A DNA stretch of 64,000 nt, taken from UMGS172 sp045592985 (lineage in GTDB: Bacteria; Bacillota; Clostridia; Oscillospirales; Acutalibacteraceae). Where the stretch lies: the NCBI GenBank assembly GCA_045592985.1, contig JAZNVU010000041.1, positions 1 to 64,000 on the forward strand. The letters are read 5' to 3'. The translations under genes were made by a program, and so were the position numbers. The first letter of the stretch is position 1; every line of letters starts with the position of its first letter. Below are positions 32,506-39,880 of this stretch, piece after piece. Under the pieces are notes generated by a model. The model was not told the DNA's origin and did not search any database. It saw only the letters and a list, made by a program, of their open reading frames with translations.

Positions 32506-33681
32506 CTATCCCTTTAGTTCTTCCAAAAATTCTCCAATTCTGCGGAGTGCTTCCTTTATATGCTCAACCGAGTAGCAATAAGACGCTCTGACATATCCCT
32601 CACCGCTATCGCCAAAAGCATTACCCGGCACTATTGCAACCTTTTTGGAATAAAGCAATTTTTCGCAGAACTCCTCAGACGAAAGACCCGTTGATTTAAT
32701 ACACGGGAAGGCATAGAAAGCACCTTCGGGTTCAAAACACTCGAGTCCCAACTTATTAAACCCGTCAACAATAAGGCGTCTTCTCGTGTCGTATTCATCA
32801 ACCATAGCCCTTACGTCGTCTTCACCGTTTTTAAGTGCCTCAATAGCGGCATACTGAGAGATTGTCGGTGCCGACATAATAGCAAACTGATGAATTTTGG
32901 TCATTTGTGTCAAAATCGGCTCAGGACCGCAAGCGAAACCCATTCTCCAACCGGTCATTGAGAAAGATTTTGAAAAACCGTTAATAATAACAGTGCGTTC
33001 TTTCATACCGTCAATAGATGCAATCGAAACATGCTTGTTACCGGTGTACGTGAGTTCGGAATATATCTCGTCCGAAATAACAATTATATTAGTATCTTTT
33101 AGAACTGAGGCAATAGCCTCCAAATCTGCCTTTTCCATAATAGCACCCGTAGGGTTGCCGGGATAAGGCAAAATAAGTGCCTTGGTTTTTTCGGTGATTT
33201 TAGCCTTGAGTTCTTCGGCTGTTAGCCTGAACTTATTTTCAGCCTTGGTTTCAACCGTTACGGGCACACCGCCTGCAAGACGGCAAATCGGTCCATAGCA
33301 AACAAACGAAGGCTCGACAACAATAACCTCATCGCCGGGAGCAACCACCGTTCTTATAGCGGCATCAATGGCTTCACTGCCACCAACAGACACAAGCACC
33401 TGCGTTTCGGGGTCAAACTCAACACCTATTCCCTTTTTCATATAGTCGGCAATAGCACTTCTGAGTTCTTTAATACCCTTATTAGCGGTATACCTTGTTC
33501 TTCCGTCCTGCAACGAACGGATACCTGCCTGACGGATGTGCCACGGTGTTTTAAAATCAGGCTCGCCAACGCTTAACGATATAACATCATCCATCTCGGC
33601 AGCAATATCAAAAAACTTTCTGATACCCGACGGCTTTATATCAGCCACAGTCGGGTTAATCAACTTGCTGTAATCCATCAC
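32506..33681 (-). CDS. PLP-dependent class I/II aminotransferase
   Basis: The 391-residue fold-type I aminotransferase has the substrate loop ISLSVGEPDFKTPWHI near residue 35, YTANKGIKELRSAI, PGNPTGAI near 175 (substrate Asn), VISDEIYSELTY near 205 and the PLP lysine in INGFSKSFSMTGWRMGF near 238, followed by the Arg-binding YVRASYCYS. It is of the aspartate/aromatic/PatA-like group common in Clostridia; the amino-acid substrate cannot be read. It starts at GTG 33681, or the ATG three bases in, and overlaps its upstream Lrp-type regulator, so the two act as a pair. With the aromatic cluster present, transamination of phenylpyruvate is possible. Confidence 0.9.
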   Translation of the reverse strand: MMDYSKLINPTVADIKPSGIRKFFDIAAEMDDVISLSVGEPDFKTPWHIRQAGIRSLQDGRTRYTANKGIKELRSAIADYMKKGIGVEFDPETQVLVSVGGSEAIDAAIRTVVAPGDEVIVVEPSFVCYGPICRLAGGVPVTVETKAENKFRLTAEELKAKITEKTKALILPYPGNPTGAIMEKADLEAIASVLKDTNIIVISDEIYSELTYTGNKHVSIASIDGMKERTVIINGFSKSFSMTGWRMGFACGPEPILTQMTKIHQFAIMSAPTISQYAAIEALKNGEDDVRAMVDEYDTRRRLIVDGFNKLGLECFEPEGAFYAFPCIKSTGLSSEEFCEKLLYSKKVAIVPGNAFGDSGEGYVRASYCYSVEHIKEALRRIGEFLEELKG

Positions 33682-34160
33682 AGTAACATATTCTCCCTAT
33701 CGTCCTTGTTGTCGGCACAAAGTTCAACATCCATTTCCTTATATCTGCGGAGAATGAAATGAGTAGCAGTGCTCATAACGTCTTTCATGGGAGCCAACTG
33801 CTTGGCAACAAACATGGCAACCTCCTGGAAGGTCTTGCCTTTAACTATAACGCAAAGATCGTAACCGCCCGACATGAGGTATACCGACTCAACTTCTTGG
33901 AACTTCATAATTCTCTCGGCGATAAGTTCAAAACCGACATCAGGCTGAGGTTCAACCTTAAGTTCGATTATTGCCGAAACCTTGGCTTTGTCGAGTTTTT
34001 CCCAGTCGATAACAGCCTTGTATCCGCAGATAAGCCCCTCTGCTTCCATCAACTTTATCTCAGAACATACTTCTGCCTCCGAAATTCCTGCCATAACAGA
34101 CAGTTCTTGAACGCTGTAACGTGCATTGTTGCTAAGTAATTTTAAAAGTTTAATATTCAT
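33678..34160 (-). CDS. Lrp/AsnC family transcriptional regulator
   Basis: The 160-residue product has an N-terminal winged helix (MNIKLLKLLSNNARYSVQELSVMAGISEAEVCSEI) and a C-terminal RAM/ACT-like domain (VSAIIELKVEPQPDVGFELIAERI and SVYLMSGGYDLCVIVKGKTFQEVAMFV) that binds amino acids. It is fused by overlap to the aminotransferase gene downstream and so probably senses the amino acid that enzyme handles. Length fits the family. AGGAATAAAAA precedes the start. Confidence 0.9.
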   Translation of the reverse strand: MNIKLLKLLSNNARYSVQELSVMAGISEAEVCSEIKLMEAEGLICGYKAVIDWEKLDKAKVSAIIELKVEPQPDVGFELIAERIMKFQEVESVYLMSGGYDLCVIVKGKTFQEVAMFVAKQLAPMKDVMSTATHFILRRYKEMDVELCADNKDDRENMLL

Positions 34161-34178
34161 TTTTTATTCCTCCGAAAA

Positions 34179-35009
34179 TCATTCAATATTTATGGGTAAC
34201 GGATGATGCTTCTGATAAATGGAAACATATTCAAAGCCTACTTCTTTAAGCATAGCATAAGCATCGGCAACCTTGTTGCCCACATCATAGGCGCTGTGGG
34301 CATCAGAACCTACGGTTACATACTCACCGCCGAGTTGCTTGTAAAGTTTCAAAACCTCAATGCACGGATGCATGTTTGCGGTAATCCCTTTGGTAATATA
34401 CTCGCTGCCTGCGGTGTTTATTTCAATTGCTTTGCCGTTTTTTATAAGGGTTTTGAAAATATACTCAAGTTGTTCTCTGTGTTGCATTATGTCATACTCG
34501 GCAAGTTTTGCCGCAGGAAAATACCTCAAAGGATACGTAATATGCGCCAACACGTCGAAACCGTTCCACTCAACCGTTTCTATTATATCGTCATAATATC
34601 TCGACATAATAAGTTCGGGTTGATTGCCTTCCCTCGAATAATCAAGTTCACTCAAAAACTTCTTCTTGCCCTTTATCCTGTGAACCGAGGCAAGCACAAT
34701 ATCATAGTCGTTTTTGAGTATTCGCTCGGTAAGTTCAAGATTGCGGACAGGACAACCGAGTTCAACACCGGTCGACACAACAATCTGCCCGTCAAATACA
34801 ACCCTTGCTTTTTTTGTTTCAAAAACCGATTGACGGCAGGTAACAAAATTATTGTGCATGTCGCAATCAAGCGCTTCATAATGGTCGGTTATAGCAATGG
34901 CGCGCATTCCTTTTTCAATAGCTTTTTCGCAAATAAGCGTAACCGAATGTTCCGCATCACTTGAATTGTCCGAATGGATATGCATATCCACAAGATTACG
35001 GTAGTCCAT
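34179..35009 (-). CDS. PHP-domain phosphoesterase (HisJ/HisK-like)
   Basis: The 276-residue product begins MDYRNLVDMHIHSDNSSDAEHS with the first PHP metal motif, followed by AIAITDHYEALDCD, STGVELGCPVRN, VLASVHRIKG, DVLAHITYPLRY and TVGSDAHSAYDVG, all typical of histidinol-phosphatases of the PHP type. No other his gene is nearby, so the substrate is uncertain. The ATG at 35009 has GGGAGG only 4 nt upstream; the ATG four codons earlier overlaps that site. It is divergent from the ferredoxin gene. Confidence 0.86.
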   Translation of the reverse strand: MDYRNLVDMHIHSDNSSDAEHSVTLICEKAIEKGMRAIAITDHYEALDCDMHNNFVTCRQSVFETKKARVVFDGQIVVSTGVELGCPVRNLELTERILKNDYDIVLASVHRIKGKKKFLSELDYSREGNQPELIMSRYYDDIIETVEWNGFDVLAHITYPLRYFPAAKLAEYDIMQHREQLEYIFKTLIKNGKAIEINTAGSEYITKGITANMHPCIEVLKLYKQLGGEYVTVGSDAHSAYDVGNKVADAYAMLKEVGFEYVSIYQKHHPLPINIE

Positions 35010-35109
35010 AATGCCTCCCATTTTTGCATACTTTTTTCTATTTTATCACCAATCAAGCAATATTACAAGCATTTTTGGGGAAACTGTGAGAAAGAAAGGA
35101 GATAAAGTT

Positions 35110-35298
35110 ATGAAAGTAGAAATTGATCGCGAAGGTTGTATTGCCTGCGGACTTTGTGTGTCTATCTGTCCTGATGTGTTCACCATAGCCGATGACGGAC
35201 TTGCCGAGGCAATAGAAAACCCCGAAAAACAGTACGATTCAGCCGTTAAAGAAGCCGCCGAAAGTTGCCCCGTAAACGTAATCAAAACCGAGGATTGA
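35110..35298 (+). CDS. Single-cluster [4Fe-4S] ferredoxin
   Basis: Small electron carrier. The 62-residue product starts MKVEIDREGCIACGLCVSICP and has the C-x2-C-x2-C motif plus a distant CPVNVI cysteine, so it binds one [4Fe-4S] cluster, as in Thermotoga-type ferredoxins rather than the 2x[4Fe-4S] clostridial ferredoxin. The ATG at 35110 has AAAGGAG about 8 nt upstream; the frame is open further upstream but overlaps the divergent PHP gene. It is followed by a strong terminator and is monocistronic. Confidence 0.93.
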   Translation: MKVEIDREGCIACGLCVSICPDVFTIADDGLAEAIENPEKQYDSAVKEAAESCPVNVIKTED

Positions 35299-35341
35299 CA
35301 CAAAAATAGACCAAAAGCCGTTTCGTTTTTAACACACACTT

Positions 35342-35378
35342 GTTGGGGAGGACACAATCCTCCCCAACGGTATTTTTT
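35342..35378. terminator. Terminator after the ferredoxin gene
   Basis: Perfect 11-bp GC-rich stem (GTTGGGGAGGA at 35342-35352 with TCCTCCCCAAC at 35358-35368) followed by GGTATTTTTTA. Confidence 0.9.
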
Positions 35379-35438
35379 ATTATCACAGGCATTGACCACT
35401 ACTGCGTGTCACTTCATGATAAAAATTTTGCAAAAGGG

Positions 35439-35466
35439 TTGCTTTTTTAATATGATGTGTTATAAT
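35439..35466 (+). promoter_or_regulatory. Promoter of the Crp/Fnr-ABC operon
   Basis: TTGCTT at 35439-35444 and TATAAT at 35461-35466 with a 16-bp spacer; the start of transcription would be near 35473. Confidence 0.6.
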
Positions 35467-35480
35467 AAACATGCAAAATG

Positions 35481-35496
35481 TGTTCCATTTGGTACA
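35481..35496 (+). promoter_or_regulatory. Candidate Crp/Fnr-type operator
   Basis: TGTTCCA and TGGTACA, separated by TT, form a near-perfect dyad (one mismatch between arms) just downstream of the predicted start of transcription and upstream of the ribosome site of a Crp/Fnr gene. Its position suits autorepression. It does not match the classic FNR (TTGAT-N4-ATCAA) or CRP (TGTGA-N6-TCACA) boxes. Confidence 0.45.
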
Positions 35497-35511
35497 GTTT
35501 GAGGTGAAATG

Positions 35512-36126
35512 ATGCATTGCTTCCTTTTTGAAGGTTTGACAGATGAGCAGTCTGAAAAGGTAAAACTTCTGCTTGGCGACCCCGCGACGGCAAACAAAGG
35601 TGACGAACTTTACATAGACGGTCTTGTTTGCATACTCGACAAAGGCTCTGCCACTATCAGAAGAAATACAGGAGAGCATCCCGTTACGGTTCGCACCGCC
35701 AAAAGTGGCGAAGTGTTTGGCGTTGCCTCGGTTTTCGGCAATCGGGCTGAAATCAAAAGCAGTATTATTGCCAACGAAACCTGCTCGGTTTATTACCTTA
35801 GCGAAGAACTTTTGAAAAGGTTGATGTCGGATTACCCTGTAATCAGTTTTAACTACATTTCATTTCTCACCGACCGAATACGTTTTCTCAACCGCAGAAT
35901 CGACACTTTTTCAGCCGACAACACCGAAAAAAGGGTGTATGAATACTTTGTATCATTGGCTGACAGTGACGGTAAGGTGTGTCTCGACTTTGGCATGGCT
36001 GAACTTGCACGCAGGCTTAACATTGGTCGAACCAGCCTTTACCGAAGCATCGAAACGCTGGAAAACGGCGGTCTTATAACCCGAAACAAACACATTATCA
36101 ATGTAATAAAAGGAGAAAACTTATGA
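35512..36126 (+). CDS. Crp/Fnr family transcriptional regulator
   Basis: The 204-residue product has an N-terminal cyclic-nucleotide-binding-like beta roll (about 1-115, with KAKSGEVFGVASVFGNRAEIKSSIIANE-type spacing) and a C-terminal winged helix with MAELARRLNIGRTSLYRSIETLENGGLI as recognition helix region. No N-terminal cysteine cluster for an Fe-S centre is evident, so it is more Crp- or ArcR-like than FNR. The ATG at 35512 is chosen for its 7-nt spacing from GAGG; one codon earlier is also possible. Its stop overlaps the start of the ABC binding-protein gene, so regulator and transporter share an operon. Confidence 0.88.
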   Translation: MHCFLFEGLTDEQSEKVKLLLGDPATANKGDELYIDGLVCILDKGSATIRRNTGEHPVTVRTAKSGEVFGVASVFGNRAEIKSSIIANETCSVYYLSEELLKRLMSDYPVISFNYISFLTDRIRFLNRRIDTFSADNTEKRVYEYFVSLADSDGKVCLDFGMAELARRLNIGRTSLYRSIETLENGGLITRNKHIINVIKGENL

Positions 36127-37136
36127 AAAAGACAATTTCAGTAATTTCACTCATCTTGTGCCTTGCTTTGGCACTTTCGCTTACTGCCTGTGGCGGAAAA
36201 GACACCGCTTCCGACGCAAGCAGTGTAACCGACGGCGAATATACTGCGGTCGACATGACCGTTGCTTGCATGACCGGTCCTACCGGCATGGGCATGGCAA
36301 AACTCATGGCTGACAGTGCTGCAAAAACCACCGCCAACAACTACACCTTCGACGTTCAGGCAGCCGCTACCGAAATCACTCCTAAGTTTATCAAAGGCGA
36401 AATTAATATTGCTTCGGTACCCACCAATGTTGCCGCAACACTTTACAACAAAACAAACGGCAAGGTGAGAATTCTTGCTGTCAACACCTATGGCGTTTTG
36501 TCTATCTTAGAAAAAGGCAATACTATAACATCTATCGAAGACCTCAAGGGCAAGACTGTTTATTCGACCGGTCAAGGTCAGAACCCAGAGTTTATTATTA
36601 AATATATCTTAACCGAAAACGGTATCGACCCCGAAAATGACCTTACCATAAACTTTGTATCGTCCGACGACCTTAAGGCTAAACTCATAAGCGGTGAAGC
36701 CGAGGTTGCCATGGCACCCGAACCGCTTGCAACCGCCGTTATGGTTCAGAATAAAGAACTCAACCGAGTTCTCAGCATCAACGACGAATGGGCAAAGGTA
36801 TCGGACGATAAACTTATGATGGGTTGCGTTATTGCGCTTGACTCTTATGTAAAAGACAACGAAGCCGCAGTTGAGAAATTCCTCGAGGAATATTCTGCTT
36901 CGATTAATTTTGCCATTGAAAACGGTGACCAGGCAGCCGAATACTGTGCAGAATACGGCATTTCGCCCTCTGCCGCCATTGCCAAAAAATCCCTTCCCAC
37001 ATGTAACCTTTGCTATGTGACGGGAAGTGAAATGAAAAAGGCTGTAAACGCATACTTCTCGGTACTCTTTGCAGCCGATAACAATTCAATCGGAGGAGCA
37101 ATGCCCCTTGATGATTTCTACTACAAAGCCGATTAA
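36123..37136 (+). CDS. ABC transporter substrate-binding lipoprotein (SsuA/NMT1-like)
   Basis: The 337-residue product has a lipoprotein signal peptide with the lipobox LTAC (Cys-22) and a mature domain of the nitrate/sulfonate/taurine/thiamine-precursor binding family (EITPKFIKGEINIASVPTNVAATLYNK; ILEKGNTITSIEDLKGKTVYSTGQGQNPE; SGEAEVAMAPEPLATAV). The ligand is unknown. It is followed by a matching permease and ATPase, which overlap in sequence. AAAAGGAGAAAAC precedes the ATG. Confidence 0.9.
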   Translation: MKKTISVISLILCLALALSLTACGGKDTASDASSVTDGEYTAVDMTVACMTGPTGMGMAKLMADSAAKTTANNYTFDVQAAATEITPKFIKGEINIASVPTNVAATLYNKTNGKVRILAVNTYGVLSILEKGNTITSIEDLKGKTVYSTGQGQNPEFIIKYILTENGIDPENDLTINFVSSDDLKAKLISGEAEVAMAPEPLATAVMVQNKELNRVLSINDEWAKVSDDKLMMGCVIALDSYVKDNEAAVEKFLEEYSASINFAIENGDQAAEYCAEYGISPSAAIAKKSLPTCNLCYVTGSEMKKAVNAYFSVLFAADNNSIGGAMPLDDFYYKAD

Positions 37137-37905
37137 ATTCTTCAAAAAAATATTATCAGGTATCGTGGTAACCGCCTTCTGGCTTCTTGTCTGGGAGGCG
37201 GCGTCCCGCATTGTAAGTCATGACAACGAACTCATGTTGCTTATCCTACCGGGACCAAAAGCAGTGTTTGAAAAATGGCTTGCTATAGCCTTTACAAAGC
37301 CGTATCTCACTGCCGTCGGCAACAGCCTTGCACGTATTATTGCAGGATTTGTCTTGGGCGTGTTGGCAGGAACTTTGCTGGGAATCGCGACGCATTGTTC
37401 CAAAACGGCTGACATCGTTTTATCCCCTATAATAAAGATAATCCGCGCCGTACCCGTTGTTGCAATTTCAATTTTGCTTTTTTTGTTTTTCAAAAGCAAC
37501 ACTTTGCCGATTTGTATTGTCTGCCTCATGGTCATGCCTGTTATTTGGCAAACAGTTTATGACGGGCTTAATACCCCTGACCAAAAACTAATGGAAATGG
37601 CAAAAGTTTTTGACCTTAGCCGCACAAAAACCTTTTTTTACATAAAGGTTCCTTGCCTGTCCTACTCATTGATGTCATCTGCCGTCAACGCGTTGGGTCT
37701 TGCATGGAAATCGGGAATTGCCGCCGAAGTAATTTGTCTGCCCAAAAATTCCCTTGGCTCTGCACTTTGGCAAAGCAAAGGCAGTATTGAGTTTGACCAG
37801 GTTTATGCCGTTACGCTTACAGTGGTTATTTTAAGTATCGTTATTGAATTTTTGCTTAAACTGTCGGTTAAGTTAATTCTTAAAAAGGCAGGTGGCACGA
37901 AATGA
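37111..37905 (+). CDS. ABC transporter permease (SsuC/TauC-like)
   Basis: The 264-residue product has about six transmembrane helices and the cytoplasmic EAA-type loop near residues 165-200 (YDGLNTPDQKLMEMAKVFDLSR) that docks the ATPase. The blocks GFVLGVLAGTLLGI and RAVPVVAISILLFLFF are typical of the SsuC/TauC/BitB group. The ATG at 37111 lies 14 nt after GGAGG; a TTG one codon earlier has better spacing and may be the real start. It overlaps the end of the binding-protein gene by 26 nt. Confidence 0.88.
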   Translation: MISTTKPIKFFKKILSGIVVTAFWLLVWEAASRIVSHDNELMLLILPGPKAVFEKWLAIAFTKPYLTAVGNSLARIIAGFVLGVLAGTLLGIATHCSKTADIVLSPIIKIIRAVPVVAISILLFLFFKSNTLPICIVCLMVMPVIWQTVYDGLNTPDQKLMEMAKVFDLSRTKTFFYIKVPCLSYSLMSSAVNALGLAWKSGIAAEVICLPKNSLGSALWQSKGSIEFDQVYAVTLTVVILSIVIEFLLKLSVKLILKKAGGTK

Positions 37906-38468
37906 TAAAACTTGAAAACTTAAGTTTTTCATACGGCGACCTCCAAGTTTTGAAAAACTTTAACCTCACTGTATCAAAAGGCGAATGTATAAACATCAAA
38001 GCACCTTCGGGTGGTGGAAAAACCACACTGTTCAGACTTATTGCAGGGCTCGAAACACCGTCTGACGGAAAAATAACGGCACCGCAAAAACTGTCGGTGG
38101 TATTCCAGGAAGACCGCCTGTTACCGTCACTCAGTCTTAAAAAGAACGTCACTTTACCACTACCCAAAAGCACTCACAAAAGGGCAATCGAACTTTTGTG
38201 TGAAGTCGGTTTGGGAGATTTTTTGAACACTCCTGTCAACCGTTTAAGTGGCGGAATGAAGCGTCGTGCTGCAATAGTACGTGCAGTGGCTTTTGGCGGT
38301 GACGCCTTGCTGTTAGACGAACCGTTCAACGGTATTGACAGCGAAACCAAAACAATCGTTGCAGAAATGATAAAGCGTGAAGTTTTAAGTAAAAACATAC
38401 CCGTTATCATTTCAACACATATTGACGAAGACGCACTGCTTTTAAACGCCAAAACGGTTGAACTTTAA
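37902..38468 (+). CDS. ABC transporter ATP-binding protein, short form
   Basis: The 188-residue ATPase has Walker A APSGGGKTT near residue 35, Q-loop VVFQEDRLLPSLS, signature RLSGGMKRR near 117, Walker B DALLLDEPFNGID near 137 and the switch His in ISTHIDEDA. At 188 residues it is shorter than SsuB/TauB (about 250) and lacks a C-terminal extension, but all catalytic motifs are present. Overlaps the permease gene by 4 nt and is closed by a strong terminator. Confidence 0.9.
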   Translation: MIKLENLSFSYGDLQVLKNFNLTVSKGECINIKAPSGGGKTTLFRLIAGLETPSDGKITAPQKLSVVFQEDRLLPSLSLKKNVTLPLPKSTHKRAIELLCEVGLGDFLNTPVNRLSGGMKRRAAIVRAVAFGGDALLLDEPFNGIDSETKTIVAEMIKREVLSKNIPVIISTHIDEDALLLNAKTVEL

Positions 38469-38478
38469 CAAAATTAAA

Positions 38479-38522
38479 AAACAACCCATTGACGATAATA
38501 ATCGTCAATGGGTTGTTTTTTC
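38479..38522 (+). terminator. Terminator of the Crp/Fnr-ABC operon
   Basis: A perfect 19-bp stem (38479-38497 with 38502-38520), a 4-nt loop and a T-tract ending in TTTTTTC. Confidence 0.9.
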
Positions 38523-38597
38523 TGCGAAAGAGTACCCAAACGAAGCAGAAATGACGTAAAAGTACACCATATCATTTATCAACGCAATGATAAACTT

Positions 38598-38786
38598 TTA
38601 TTTTGCATTTTCCTTTGTGGCTCGACAAGAAGCGATCAGCATCACACGCAATGACGTACATTTTGCAGAAAGCGTTTTATATAATTGCTCATCAATGTAG
38701 TTGGTTCTATGCAACAACTCAAGCCAATAACCTGTTTCACTTGCTTCTTTTAAGGTGATTTGATGTTGCGTCACTTCGTGCCGCAA
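38598..38786 (-). pseudogene. Remnant of a four-helix-bundle (S23/IVS-like) protein
   Basis: The last 50 or so codons (LKEASETGYWLELLHRTNYID... SLRVMLIASCRATKENAK) match the C-terminal half of the widespread four-helix-bundle proteins related to 23S rRNA intervening-sequence proteins and to Avd (E-A-x-E-T-x-Y-W-L-x-L motif). The N-terminal half is absent: upstream of the match the frame runs into hairpin-rich repeat DNA, and no start codon with a ribosome site is present. It is therefore a 5'-truncated remnant. No reverse transcriptase or variable repeat is nearby, so it is not part of a diversity-generating element. Confidence 0.7.
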
Positions 38787-38849
38787 TGATGCGATGTTTG
38801 CCCCAAAACATTAGGTGAAACGACATCATTTGCCGAAGGCAAACATCAT
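38764..38849. repeat. Hairpin-rich short repeat joined to the four-helix-bundle remnant
   Basis: The segment is built from small palindromic units interleaved with copies of CATCA/TGATG, such as TTTGCCgaaGGCAAA at 38829-38843 and GCGTCACTTCGTGCC at about 38769-38783, and abuts the truncated gene exactly where homology is lost. It looks like a small non-autonomous repeat element or its decayed end. Whether other copies exist in the genome cannot be seen here. Confidence 0.45.
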
Positions 38850-38855
38850 TCAAAA

Positions 38856-38892
38856 AACGCACTTTTGTCAGTAGACAAAGGTGCGTTTTTTT
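38856..38892 (-). terminator. Terminator after tRNA-Ala
   Basis: AACGCACTTTTGTC at 38856-38869 pairs with GACAAAGGTGCGTT at 38874-38887; on the minus strand it is 3' of the tRNA and is followed by a T-run. T-runs occur on both sides. Confidence 0.8.
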
Positions 38893-38894
38893 GT

Positions 38895-38970
38895 TGGTGG
38901 AGACGGTGGGGATTGAACCCATGACCTTACGGATGCGAACCGTACGCTCTCCCAGCTGAGCTACGCCCCC
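38895..38970 (-). tRNA. tRNA-Ala, anticodon CGC
   Basis: A 76-nt cloverleaf on the minus strand. The acceptor GGGGGCG pairs with CGTCTCC and includes the G3:U70 pair that is the identity element of alanine tRNAs. The D-arm has GCTCAGCTGGGAGAGC, the anticodon loop is TTCGCAT (anticodon CGC, reading GCG), the T-arm has GGTTCAATCCC, and CCA is encoded at 38895-38897. It stands alone rather than in an rRNA or tRNA cluster. Confidence 0.96.
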
Positions 38971-39035
38971 ATATGCACTTTTTTGTGCAAACATTCTACC
39001 ACTGTAACGTTCGCATTTCAAGTGCTATTATATAT

Positions 39036-39671
39036 TTATTTTTTCTTACCTAACAACGATTTTCTCTTGGTTTTTATGCCCGACCACATAGCAATAATGA
39101 TTTGTGCCGGTATACCAATAAACATTAGTTTCCACGCTTCTTTACCGAAAATGCCGAACATATAAAACGACAAAACAAGTGAAACCAGCACCGACCACAT
39201 AAGAACGGTTATTATAAGAAAATTACGTCGACGGTTGAACCATATTGAATTAAAAACCAACCACACGATACACGATAACGGCACTGCATAAACAAACGAT
39301 AATGCAGAAAGCATCTGTCCTATGTTAGAAAACAAATCGGCGTTTATAAAAGCAAACGTTGCAACAAACCACACAAGCAAAATGCTGATGCCTGTAATGA
39401 GACCACGGTTGCGCACCTTTCTTCGGCTCTGCTTCTTTCTTAGCATATCCGGGTCGTCATGTTCCTCGGTTATAAGATAGTCCACAGTAACAGAGAAAAT
39501 ATCGGCAATTGATTTCAGCACCGCTATATCCGGTACCGACTCTGCCCTCTCCCATTTAGAGACTGCCTTATCGGAGTAATTCAGTCTTTCGGCAAGGTCA
39601 GCCTGTGTCATATTTTTGCTTTTTCTGAGTTCGGTTAAATTTTTGGCAATAGCATTCTTGATTTCCTCCAA
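39036..39671 (-). CDS. XRE-type regulator fused to a membrane domain
   Basis: The 211-residue product has an N-terminal Cro/C1 helix-turn-helix (IAKNLTELRKSKNMTQADLAERLNYSDKAVSKWERAESVPD, residues about 8-50), a short charged linker and four predicted transmembrane helices (about 90-112, 118-140, 147-170, 175-197). Such membrane-attached XRE proteins are common in Clostridia, and their signals are mostly unknown. It has a promoter TTGAAT-17-TATAAT and is divergent from degV, with two inverted repeats between. Confidence 0.85.
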   Translation of the reverse strand: MEEIKNAIAKNLTELRKSKNMTQADLAERLNYSDKAVSKWERAESVPDIAVLKSIADIFSVTVDYLITEEHDDPDMLRKKQSRRKVRNRGLITGISILLVWFVATFAFINADLFSNIGQMLSALSFVYAVPLSCIVWLVFNSIWFNRRRNFLIITVLMWSVLVSLVLSFYMFGIFGKEAWKLMFIGIPAQIIIAMWSGIKTKRKSLLGKKK

Positions 39672-39697
39672 ATCGGCACCTCCATTTCGTTTTTAGT

Positions 39698-39726
39698 ATT
39701 ATATCACAACTCTACCAACAATTCAA
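39698..39726 (-). promoter_or_regulatory. Promoter of the membrane XRE regulator
   Basis: Minus strand TTGAAT (rc of 39721-39726) and TATAAT (rc of 39698-39703) with a 17-bp spacer. Confidence 0.65.
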
Positions 39727-39743
39727 GTCCGATTTTTAGGTCT

Positions 39744-39788
39744 CTACTGTGAGTAGATTTGTCGAAAAACGCCTCTACTCAGCGGTAG
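39744..39788. promoter_or_regulatory. Pair of inverted repeats between the XRE and degV promoters
   Basis: CTACTgtgAGTAG at 39744-39756 and CTACtcagcgGTAG at 39775-39788, both preceded by CT and so sharing CTCTACT. The repeated site is 31 bp apart centre to centre, about three helical turns, as expected for cooperative binding. The adjacent XRE protein is the obvious candidate ligand, but this is inference. Confidence 0.45.
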
Positions 39789-39830
39789 AATTACTGTATA
39801 CAACAAAATCGCAACGGTTTAGTGACTAAA

Positions 39831-39858
39831 TTGACCTTTTGTTGTAACATAATACTAT
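39831..39858 (+). promoter_or_regulatory. degV promoter
   Basis: TTGACC at 39831-39836 and TACTAT at 39853-39858 with a 16-bp spacer, 22 nt upstream of the degV start codon; GGAGG follows at 39871-39875. Confidence 0.6.
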
Positions 39859-39880
39859 CAAAGAGATTTCGGAGGAAATT

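Noticed and set aside
38598..38786. Diversity-generating retroelement (Avd-like four-helix bundle)
   Set aside because: No reverse transcriptase, template or variable repeat is nearby, and the gene is truncated.
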